Of a stretch of DNA of 64,000 nt, positions 1 through 9,510 are shown piece by piece. Both the position numbers and the translations under genes were made by a program. Source of the stretch: Cylindrotheca closterium (taxonomy: Eukaryota; Bacillariophyta; Bacillariophyceae; Bacillariales; Bacillariaceae); assembly GCA_933822405.4 (NCBI GenBank), contig CAKOGP040001112.1:775887-839886 (forward strand). Direction: 5' to 3'. Position 1 is the stretch's first letter. Each line of letters starts with the position of its first letter. Below the pieces are notes generated by a model. The model made no database searches. It saw nothing but the letters and a program-made list of their open reading frames with translations, and was not told the DNA's origin.

Positions 1-735
1 CTACTGGAGGAGCCACAAAGACTACCATCGGGTGGAACTTTGACGGCACGTCGGTTCTTGCAACTGGGCATGGGATTGGGTGGTTCCCCATCGGCATTTG
101 CCTCCTTGCACAACAAGCTTGCCAATGCCTTTGTGCAAGAAAATGATCAAATCGTTTTCACCAGAGCCTTTCTTAAGTCGTTTGATGCGGAACAACCCTT
201 TGGTGATTATCCCATTTACTATTTCATGCACGAAAGTATCTATGCGGACGGTCCCGAGAATTCGCCCACCAACTGGGCAGCCAACCGGGCCTACCAAAAT
301 AAGATTCAAACGCCATCCGACTTTGATTACAAATTGACAAGTGGCATGGATTCGGATGCAAAACCTGTGATATTCTTTGGAGAAATGGTCTTTCCCTGGA
401 TGTCGGAGGATTATGCGGAATGTGGCGATGTGGGGTGCCAACACTTGGTCAATTCATTGGCCACCAAGACGGATTGGCCGAACCTATACAATGGAGAACA
501 TATGCGCCAAGTTTTAGATGATGGTCGAAGTCGAGCGGCTTCTGCCAGCTATTTGGACGACATGTATGTCGACTGGGATTGTGCCAAAAAGGTCCTTTCT
601 CGAGGAGGGCCGTTGGAAAAGTGCAAGGCATATGTCACGAATGAGTATCAGCATTCCGGACTCCGAGATGATGGAGCCAAAATTTTTGCCAAGTTGCATG
701 GGATGGCCATGGGAAGTGTTCGAACTCCTAGTTAA
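1..735 (+). CDS. Proline iminopeptidase-like alpha/beta hydrolase (S33), 5' end missing
   Basis: The frame is open from the first base of the window and stops at TAA 733-735, so only the last 244 residues are present. The segment begins with a GGTLTARRFLQLG stretch and continues with HESIYADG and GEMVFPWM, which are typical of the cap and core of prolyl iminopeptidases. Near the end, YLDDMYVD and YQHSGLRDDG look like the loops carrying the catalytic Asp and His of the alpha/beta-hydrolase triad. The nucleophile Ser (GxSxG) would lie off the left edge. The family releases N-terminal proline or related residues from peptides in the cytosol; the exact substrate is inferred only from family membership. 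It converges on the next gene with about 70 bp between the stops. Confidence 0.82.
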   Translation, partial: LLEEPQRLPSGGTLTARRFLQLGMGLGGSPSAFASLHNKLANAFVQENDQIVFTRAFLKSFDAEQPFGDYPIYYFMHESIYADGPENSPTNWAANRAYQNKIQTPSDFDYKLTSGMDSDAKPVIFFGEMVFPWMSEDYAECGDVGCQHLVNSLATKTDWPNLYNGEHMRQVLDDGRSRAASASYLDDMYVDWDCAKKVLSRGGPLEKCKAYVTNEYQHSGLRDDGAKIFAKLHGMAMGSVRTPS

Positions 736-804
736 TGTCAGCTAGAACTAGATGCAATGTTACGAAGCACATTCTGTTATGCAATGAATTAATTAATTGA
801 TTGA

Positions 805-3800
805 TTAATGGGCTGGTCTGGCAACTTCTACTTCCAGCGAAAGTTCCTTTTGCAACTGAACCAAAACATCTTCAAAGCAGCGGATATCGCATGTACCAAT
901 CTTCTTCCCATCTATGGAAACGATCTTATCTCCAACTTTCAATCCATTCGAGTATCCAGTATCTGAAACCGATGCAACTACCAAATAGTGTGATTGATCC
1001 TTACCATCAACTCGAAGAGACATGTCCCATTTGCTGTCAGACAAAGGCCGTTTCAAGCGTACCATATGCCGCGGATCTGTCGCCTCGCACGACAAACGTG
1101 CGTTCATGACAACCTGAGGATCAAGCTCCTCTTCCGTCGACGATTCGCTTGCATCTGATGAATCGTCACTAATCTCGATTGTGTTTTCACTCGAATTGAT
1201 GACAGGGACTGTGAAGCCCATTCCTTCATTCGATGGTAAGCTTACGCGCTCTTGACCGCTTGCACTTGTAATAGGCTTGAAAAGATCATGCCGGAAATTA
1301 TTTGGATCTACATCCTGCTCTTCCGCAGGCTGCACTTCTTTGAATGCAGGCTTCAAATTCCTGTTTCGATGGAGTTTGCAAAGAAATGGCTTTTTGTTTT
1401 GAAAACTGCAACCAGATTCAATGGCGCACCCATAGTGGTATATCGAAGCACAGGAGACCTCACTGCATGTAATAGTAGCCCCGCCACGTTCACAACAAGT
1501 ACAGGTTTTCGCCATGTCAAACGCACGAAAGACATTTCGATACTCTTTTCCCATTCTGCTGTGTTCCGCCTCAGACGTATCGATAATTGTGGTGAGTTTA
1601 ATACAGTTTTCATGAGCGCAGATTCTGCGAGTGCCACATTGAAAGGCAAGCAAATCACTACTGCTGACAGCACTGTTGCCCTTTTGGCAAAAGGCGCAAA
1701 CAACCGGAGACGATGAATTCTTCCTCAAATAGAACTCAAGTGATATTCTGTCGCATTGGTCGGTTGACTCGGGTGGTGGGCGATGTAAATCGCAATAAAA
1801 TACTTTGCTGTCTCGATCGAAACGCCACCCAGTGTCTTCCGCGCATGCAAAGTGGAAAATTCGGAAACAATTTTCTCCTGTGCAACCAACGGTGGCCCCA
1901 TTCTTCTTGCAGATGTCGCAGTTTAAAGCTTTTCCGCGATTTACGGCCTTGATCACATGTTTCCACTTCGAGTCGACGACTTCGACCTCGGGGCAGTTTT
2001 CGGCACAGTTGTTGTGTACTAGGACTTGCCTTGAACCGCGCTTGAATGCAACTAGTCGGCCCTCCCGTATTGTGCCACCATCCTTGTGACACAGGCTACA
2101 TTTGAGTTCCGCCAAAGGATTTTTGTATCTGAAGAGCGGTTCTGGTATCAGTCGATCAATCTCCTTCTCAGAATCTGATTTGAATAGAATTGTCGAAATG
2201 ACTTCTGCTGCTGCTCTCTGACCAGAAAGCATCGCCCCGTGCGCCATGCTTGGATGTAACGCCGTTGTGTGCTCTCCAGCAAAGAATACTCTCATGGTCT
2301 CGTTTCCTTCTACCCAAAGCGAATCGCCATTTCCATTTATTGGCGATTGTAGACTCTGGAAATCTTGATCCGTTGCCCCCGGTGGCAAGAAAGTGTATGA
2401 TCCACGAGAGAACTTATCTTTTCCCCATCTAGTGATACGATGGAACTTTGGCTTCGGGAGCGTTTGGTTCGAAAACATGATTTGCAGGCTTTCCATGACT
2501 TCGGAGACCAAATCTTCATCTGAAAGGTGTTCGCACTTGACTGCTTCTTTTCCAGAAATAAGCGACATCAACATGGCTGGGGAGTCATCACCCTTGTCTC
2601 CAATAATCTTTCCAACATCAAAAAACATGTAATGATGGGGGTGTTTTCCAGTCACGTTCCCAAAAAGGCATTGGTCCCTGCTTTCAAAGAGACCCTTGGA
2701 CCTCCAAAAGGCAGAATCGAAACATAGGTAGACTTTGTTCAATAACCCGAAGCCAACGTTTGTAATCGCATCAATCTTTGAGAATGGAAGTGCAGGCTGA
2801 AAGGACAGTGTGGTAGCGCTACCATCCAATGACGGATACTGCGTCGCTTCCTTCAATACACCCAAAGGCGCAGCACATATCAAGAAGTCAAAATACTTGG
2901 TATCCGTGCCATCTTGCTTTGAAACACTACAAGTATCAGACATTTCCACAAGCTTGCGACTTGTGCCAAAGCTATCACCTCCATACTGGTGCGTGGCTGA
3001 CTTCCGCGCATATTCAACTTTTCCCACAGGATAATCCTTCACAAGTTCAAAATACTCCGATTGTGCTTGCAAAGTTTCCAGCATGTAGTCGACAGCAGCA
3101 CCATATCCTTGCTTGAGCATGACATGGTCCCCTTCAAATGCATGGCGCTCATCGCTATCCCAAAATTTCATCGACAGGTCTGCCAGGTTCGATCCGAGCG
3201 CATACTCGACGTTTTTCGTATTCCATAGCAACATCCTGTGTTCCGCACTTCCCAGTTTCGAAAATTCTCTCAGCTTGTGTTTTGAGATTGCTTTTCCAAT
3301 CTCATAGTCAACCGTTTGGTCAGTCGACTTTCGATGAAGTGGCACACCAGTAGGCTGCGGGACTTTCTCCGACTCGCTCTTTTCATCTTTTGGCTTTGCA
3401 AACACAGAAGCGTACCACTTGACTGCCTTTTGCTGTGAACCCGCGTCCGAAGGAGTCCAGCAATCCTCCGCCGCGTGGTCGAGTAAATCATCGAAGAGTT
3501 GCCCCATTCGCTCATCCATCTTTTCGTCAACCGTTTTGGCTTTTTCATCAATCATCACAACCTCTTCCGATGCGGTAACGAAATCAATATTTGCACGTCT
3601 ACACATTGCGGCCAAAGGGTTGTGATCGATTCCATGAATCCAAGAAGCCCCAAGCTGAAACAGTCAATTGCATTATGTTGGCACCATATGCATAATCGTG
3701 TCAAATAAAGCTTTTCACTTACCTCCATCGGTACGGTGGATCCATCTTTTGGTGACACGAATTTCTCCGTGAAAAGACGGCCACCAACCCTCGACCGCGC

Positions 3801-4781
3801 CTCCAAAAGCGTCACCTTTGCCTTGATTCCTTCGTTTTTCAGGAGAGTTAATAACTCAAGGCAGCAAGACAACCCTGCGATACCACCACCAATTACTCCA
3901 ATTTTGTAATACTCCCCCGACCTGGTTTGCATTGGAACTGACTGCAGCCGGGTTCCACCAGCAAGAAGAGCCGCTTCCGCCTCAGCGTTTGTTGTTGAGT
4001 TCTTGTCCCAGACAACATTTCCACTATTATCACGTTTCATGTTCAGCATACCGAGGACCCGATTATTTCCGGATTGGAGGTTGGACAATGGATAGAATGG
4101 AGGCAATTGGGTATCATTTAGAAAGGTACTCAACGACATGGATGCTCTCCACCCCTCATTCGATTCCGCCTTTTCTATTTGTGATGTCAGTGTTGCAGGT
4201 GGCACTTCATATTGATAGTAATCTGGTCCAACAAAATCTCCTCCACTTTCACAGGCATTCAGAATGCGTTCTCTCTTTGCAGAGTCTCCTTCACTTGCCT
4301 CATTCACATTCAGAAAAGTTGCTAGTAACTGCCTGTAATCTGATAGGCTAGATGATGTCGACCTCACATACTTGAATTTTTGGACAGATTGATTCTTCGC
4401 GGATGGCGGGAGCTCTGTCTTTTCCTCTACTTTTTGGCGCTTGTTTGGCTGCGAGTCATCTCCTTCCTCGGCTTGCTTTGCTTCTTCTTCTTTCTCCTTG
4501 TCCAGAATCAATTTCATCCTTCTATTGAGTTCCAACGAATCTGCTTGATCTTGAAACCATAGACTCGATGCCTCCTTGAGAGCAGACTGGTCGACCATGA
4601 CACCATAGTATCTCTTGTTGTTGGATGTGGTAGCGCTCACATAACATCCTTCTCCTGACTTTCCCGTGGGCCCATGATGAAGTGTAAAAGACTCCTCTAC
4701 TTTTACATTTTCAATCTCCTGGTGCTTCCGTAGCCCTCCACCACGTCGTCTTCCTCGTCTCTTTTTTTCAGCTGTACTCAT
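805..4781 (-). CDS. LSD1/polyamine-oxidase-like flavin amine oxidase with two extended PHD fingers and a C-terminal PDZ domain
   Basis: Two exons, 4781-3723 and 3654-805, are joined across a 68-bp intron (GTAAGTG to TTTCAG) and keep frame to give about 1302 residues. The first ~290 residues are charged and unrecognised. A dinucleotide-binding VIGGGIAGLSC (about 294-304) starts the FAD fold. The exon junction yields MELGASWIHGI, the usual amine-oxidase substrate segment. GFGLLNKVYLCF (about 659) carries the Lys conserved in LSD1/PAO enzymes, and GEHTTALHPSMAHGA (about 814) is the C-terminal FAD motif. Two Cys/His-rich extended PHD modules follow (about 871-978 and 1008-1114), then a PDZ-like domain (about 1231-1302). 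The chemistry would be FAD-dependent oxidation of a methyl-lysine or polyamine. The PHD modules favour a chromatin substrate, but that is inference. I saw no clear SWIRM or tower domain. Confidence 0.88.
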
Positions 4782-5020
4782 CTGGAGTAGCTAGTTCACA
4801 ACAGCATTGATGTTTGATCATAAAGTTTGTTGTGTTTTGTTTTGTTTTGTTACTGGTGCTGATGGTTCGACTACTTTGATTGGATCTTCCACCAAAATGT
4901 CCGTCCATCCGTCCGCCTGTCACAATAATCAACAACGAAATTGCCAACACCGTCATCATCAATACTTCATCCACCAACTCAAAACGTAGTCTCACTATAA
5001 CCGCTGACCAATTCAACAGC

Positions 5021-7172
5021 ATGGATTATTCGGCGCCTCCACCACCACCACCACCACCTCCTCCTCCTCCGCCGCCGCCGCCACCGCCGCCTCCGCCACC
5101 GCCAATGCAGCATCAGCAATTTCACATGCAAGCTCCACCACAAATGGCCGCTCCTCTCAACATTGTAAGTTTTCGTTTGCTTTATCAATAGAAATGATAT
5201 CATGTCAATGAATGTATATCTCACCAATTCGTTGACCTCGTCTTATTCCTTTGGTTTGAAGGCTGTTGATCCAGAAACAGAAGCTTCCATCCGGGATGCC
5301 TTAGTGACGTCCTCTCAACTGATAGAACAAGCTCGATCTCTCTCAACGGAGCGAGAAGCCAATCACTTGTTAGCGTCATCGTTATTATTGCATGCTGATG
5401 AATCGGAAGTTGACATTTCAAAATATCCAGGGGGAGTCCAAGATGCTTGGGTGGTTCTTTCAGAGGCATCCAAACAACAATCATTACAGAAAGAAGCCAT
5501 TGATTTACATGCTGCGACAGAGAAAGAACAAGAAAAATTGCCAATGGGAACGGGACAATTGGGCAAGGCCATTCAATACACGACAATTTCAGACTCGTTG
5601 CATAAAGTCGTAGCGTTAGATAAAGAATTGAAGCAACTGGAGAAGGACAAAAGCAGCATCCTGAAGAAAGCCATTTCCAAAGCCAAAACTTCGGTCCACG
5701 GCAGCATGGTCGCGCCAGTTTGGCTCAAACTCTTCGACGAACGCCTACAAGAAATAAGGTCATATCATGCTCGACATGATAGTGGGCGTACCAAGCGATC
5801 CCGACTTGGTAATCCAGCGGCGGATGGATACGATCTGGCATCTTCTGTTACGGAAACCATTCAACCCATCAAGGAGGGAACCATGTTTGGTGCCGAAGAA
5901 GTCATGGGGAAGTATCTGGATTTGACCAATGTATATGAAAGCACCGTGGTCCCAATCAAGCATGTGTTTGTAACTCCACCTGCCGATGCTACCGCCACCA
6001 CCACAGACAACAACAAGGCAGCAGCCGATTTTGGGTTTGTCGACTTTTTGTCGCTTTTGTCAGCGGGCATTAACATGAAGGTGTCCGAGGAGAAAAAGCT
6101 AAAGGACCGGCGAAAATACGTCAAGTTTCTGGTTGCGATGCAAACTTACCTGGAAGATTTCCTGAAACGAACGCAGCCTCTTTTGGATCCCAAGGACGTC
6201 ACTGGACCTGCAATAAAACAGTTTGAAGAAGACTGGCGACAGACGGGAGGATGCGATGGCTGGGAGGCCAAACCGGTAGAAAGAACAATGGTGGATTCGG
6301 GTGAAGCAAGCACCGATGCTGCTAGTGGTATTGACTTGTCACCGTACTCTTCTGCTGCCGAGCTGGAAAAGGGTGTCGATGGGGATGCACTCAAAGCCGA
6401 GCTTTCTCGATTGGGATTGAAATGTGGAGGAACCCCAGCTGATCGTGCGAAACGTCTCTTTACTACCAAGGATACGCCCATGGATAAATTACCCAAGAAA
6501 TTCTTTGCCAAGAAAGCTAAGGGAGGTGCTACAGGAGATGGAGTTTCAGCTTCTACAACCAAGAATGAAAGTCGAGTAGATGTTGCAAGAAAGGAAGCCG
6601 TTGTGATTGCTCTTTTCAATCAACTGAAACCAACGCTAGAAGCTACATTGAAGCGACAAGAACGGAGAGAAACACAGACCAACAGAGAGCGAGAAAAGGA
6701 AATGGACGAAGATTTGCATGGTTCCGAAATCAAGGGACCAAAACAAAAGAAAGAAGGAGACGATGATGATGATAGCGACGATGAAGATGCACCAATTTAC
6801 AATCCAAAGGGTGTACCGTTGGGATGGGATGGAAAGCCAATTCCTTACTGGTTATTCAAACTACATGGTCTCAATCATTTCTACTCTTGTGAGATTTGTG
6901 GTAACGAAACCTATCGTGGACGTAGGAACTTTGAGATGCATTTTGCTGAAGCGAAGCATGCGTTCGGAATGAAGTGTCTAGAAATTCCAAACACCAAGCA
7001 CTTTCATGGTGTCACCAAGATTGAAGATGCGAAAAATCTATGGGAAAAACTAAAACACCAGTTGCAAAATCAAGAGTTTGATGGCTCCCAAGAAGAAGAG
7101 TATGAGGATTCCCATGGAAATGTGCTATCACGAGCGACGTACGAAGACTTGGCTCGACAAGGAATGCTCTAA
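5021..7172 (+). CDS. SF3A3: Splicing factor 3a subunit 3 (SF3a60/Prp9)
   Basis: Exon 1 runs 5021-5164 and exon 2 5262-7172. The 97-bp intron (GTAAGT to TTTGAAG) preserves frame, giving 684 residues. The start MDYSAPPP is followed by about 25 prolines, an unusual N-terminal extension. The body carries the SF3a60 N-terminal helices, a SAP-like segment (LKAELSRLGLKCGG) and an acidic tract. The C-terminal C2H2 finger, YSCEICGNETYRG followed by NFEMHFAEAKH (about 588-615), and the downstream KHFHGVTKIEDA are diagnostic. The protein would belong to the U2 snRNP SF3a complex, acting in branch-site recognition in the nucleus. It lies divergent from the amine oxidase gene with a 239-bp spacer. Confidence 0.93.
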
Positions 7173-7202
7173 AATTGTAGTTTACAACTTTCTCTACTTG
7201 CT

Positions 7203-8261
7203 CTATTCTGTGTTGTGTGTATAAATTGTTTCTGAAAATCGAGTCTTGGCCAAGTTCCTAATAATAGCTTTTAAATCCAATAAATCAGAATGATCTTGTT
7301 GATATGAAACTTGTCTGGCAGCACCCACCATATGAGTCATAATGGCGTGTAGTCCAGGAGTATAATGTGAAACTACCAAATACAGCAGTCCAACGTTCTT
7401 GGTAATCCAAGGTTCGTAGTGCCACCACCAAAATCGTGATGACATGGCCCTCACCATGAGCTGTGCGACTCGGTCAGGATCCATTAAGGAAACATCGTGT
7501 GGCTGATGCACATCATAATTAAGATTGTGCCACATGTTTGTCTTGGTCCCTCCGATAATGGCGACCTGGACTTTCAGCCACCCAAACTCTTCGGTACTCA
7601 AGGTTTGAAAGTAGTTCTTCAAGGCAGCCTTGCTGGCTGCATATGACGAACATAGTGACTGTGGACCCTTGGCCATGACCGACGCCGATACGACGATATG
7701 TCCATGACCCCGTTCCTTCCATTTGTTTTGTCGCATCAACTCCATTGCGAGTTCCACTGGTGCCTCATAGTTGACCCGAGTAAGGCGCCTGGTTTCGTCC
7801 ATGGAAGTGTCAAGTGCCGGTTTCGCTTGATATATTCCACTATTGAGCATCAGAATGTCGATCTCACCATCACTGGCCATCATTATGGCGTTACCGACAG
7901 CTGTGGTTGTTTGATTGGAATCCATTGCGTCATACGGAACAATGACCAGCTGTGTTGAGGACGTTGGATATTTCTGTTGGCATTTGTGGATAACATTTTC
8001 AAGCTTGGCAACGTTTCGAGAGGAAATAATCACTTCTTTGGCCTGCGCTTCTACTAGAGTACAAACTAAGCTTGCGCCAATGCCGCTCGATCCCCCTGTC
8101 AACCATATCCGCTTTTGTTCGAGATAACTGCGTTGCGTGTTTGTGTTCACTGGAAAGATTAGATTGTGGAAAAAGAGGCTCGGGTTTGCATCCAATTGAA
8201 TCCAACCGACTGAGAAGATTACAGGAAATAGAAGGAATACGAGCTTTGAAAAAGATCTCAT
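7203..8261 (-). CDS. Short-chain dehydrogenase/reductase, membrane-anchored, DHRS7-like
   Basis: This is a single exon of 352 residues starting at an ATG. Residues about 5-22 are a hydrophobic signal anchor. The Rossmann motif TGGSSGIGAS (about 55) binds the cofactor, LNSGIYQ corresponds to the NAG motif, and the active-site YAASKAAL supplies Tyr and Lys about 10 residues after a Ser-rich VVSASV strand. Length and N-terminal anchor resemble the DHRS7 group of ER-associated SDRs. The substrate (a retinoid, steroid or another carbonyl) cannot be told from sequence. The stop is about 30 bp from the end of SF3A3, so the two genes converge. Confidence 0.88.
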   Translation of the reverse strand: MRSFSKLVFLLFPVIFSVGWIQLDANPSLFFHNLIFPVNTNTQRSYLEQKRIWLTGGSSGIGASLVCTLVEAQAKEVIISSRNVAKLENVIHKCQQKYPTSSTQLVIVPYDAMDSNQTTTAVGNAIMMASDGEIDILMLNSGIYQAKPALDTSMDETRRLTRVNYEAPVELAMELMRQNKWKERGHGHIVVSASVMAKGPQSLCSSYAASKAALKNYFQTLSTEEFGWLKVQVAIIGGTKTNMWHNLNYDVHQPHDVSLMDPDRVAQLMVRAMSSRFWWWHYEPWITKNVGLLYLVVSHYTPGLHAIMTHMVGAARQVSYQQDHSDLLDLKAIIRNLAKTRFSETIYTHNTE

Positions 8262-8326
8262 CGGATCAATAATGGTATTCTCTTCTTGACAAGCAAAACA
8301 TCTTTTGAATTTGGGAAATGATGACT

Positions 8327-8369
8327 GACTCGTTCGATTATAAGTTGGAAAAATTGACTCGTTCGATTA
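8327..8369 (+). promoter_or_regulatory. Duplicated GACTCGTTCGATTA element upstream of a gene
   Basis: Two copies of GACTCGTTCGATTA lie at 8327-8340 and 8356-8369, about 90-130 bp before the ATG of the following gene and just beyond the start of the divergent SDR. Its reverse complement occurs upstream of other genes in the window (14923-14937 and 51019-51032). Position and recurrence suggest a promoter element; no factor is known to me. Confidence 0.35.
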
Positions 8370-8459
8370 GAAGATGACGTGTCGTGTCACTCAAAGTATC
8401 CAGAATTCGATGAGAACGTAAAATGACACATCAGTCAGAACTTTGTGAAGTGGTATCTA

Positions 8460-9419
8460 ATGGTGGCGATGAAAGGAGCCATTAAGGCCACGACAACCCT
8501 CTTCCTTCTCTCGAGTCTCTCGTCTTCATCAGCGTTTCAGAATTATGATTCTGTGATCTCGCCAGCCCCGAAGGAAAGCACTTCTTTCTGGCAAGTGGAA
8601 ATCAATGAGTTCTTTAAGAAAGCAGTGCCAGCTCCTTTCCGACAATCCATATCTATCTTTTACGAAAAAGATGATGAATTGGATCCTGAAGATTTCATCA
8701 CAATAATCACAGCAGCACCAAGTTCGCCTGGCTTTCCTCGGCCATTGTGGGCGGTGCTTATGGCCAGCATTCCCACGGGTCTTTTCTGGTATGCTTACTA
8801 CAAATTTGCTGTCGAGGAGGAGCTACTCCAAACAGAAATCAAGCAGGGGAAAGAACCACGAGGACTTGGTGGTTACGGGACACTAGGTGAGTTGACTTTT
8901 TTACTTCTTTGAATTTTTTGATCTGTATGTTTGTCTCTCATCTATCATGATCTTTTAAAAAAATCTACCTATGCTTCAACAGGGCCTTTTACATATGGAC
9001 TACTCTTGGGACCCATTGCTGAAATCTTAGATACACCTGGTGGAATGCAGTGGTCTCTTCTCTCGGGTGTATATTTGTTTTGCTCGCAAGTTTTGCTCTA
9101 TGAACGTGTCAATGATCTCTATCACGAAGAAGGTCGTGAAAGGCCACTTCAGGCATGGTGGAGTCTGCCATTGTTTTTTCCATTCAACATTATTGTTGGA
9201 TTGCGCCAAGTTCATTTCTTATCGCAATATCTTTCTCGGCAAAGGGGTCTCAAACTTGCAAAAGATCCCGTCTGCGATTTGTTTCCATTCATTGAGGTTG
9301 AATCTCTTACTTGGCAACAGTTCATGGTTAGCCCAAAACTGTGGTGCTCTTGGTTTCGGGATATTGATAACCTTGACCCAAATTTCCTGCTCCCAAAGGA
9401 TTGGCAACCAGTAGATTGA
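8460..9419 (+). CDS. Unrecognised membrane protein with likely plastid presequence
   Basis: Exon 1 runs 8460-8886 and exon 2 8983-9419. The 96-bp intron (GTGAGT to CAACAG) keeps frame, giving 287 residues. A second in-frame ATG at 8469 is an alternative start. The first ~30 residues form a signal peptide ending SSSSAFQNY, which resembles the ASAF cleavage motif of stramenopile bipartite plastid presequences. Hydrophobic segments follow at about PLWAVLMASIPTGLFWYAYY, GPFTYGLLLGPIAEIL, SLLSGVYLFCSQVLL and WSLPLFFPFNIIVGL, suggesting four membrane spans. I do not recognise the family. A plastid envelope or thylakoid membrane location is an inference from the presequence. Confidence 0.75.
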
Positions 9420-9510
9420 ATTCACGATGACTCAAGCTACAGCTTATTGAAGAACTAGATAGAAAGAATAATGTGTACTAGAGGCTGTAGCAAGTGTACA
9501 ACTATATGCC

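Noticed and set aside
4880..5020. Upstream in-frame start for SF3A3 (MDLPPKC)
   Set aside because: The segment lies in the short divergent spacer and has no SF3a60 similarity; ATG 5021 directly precedes the Pro tract and known body.
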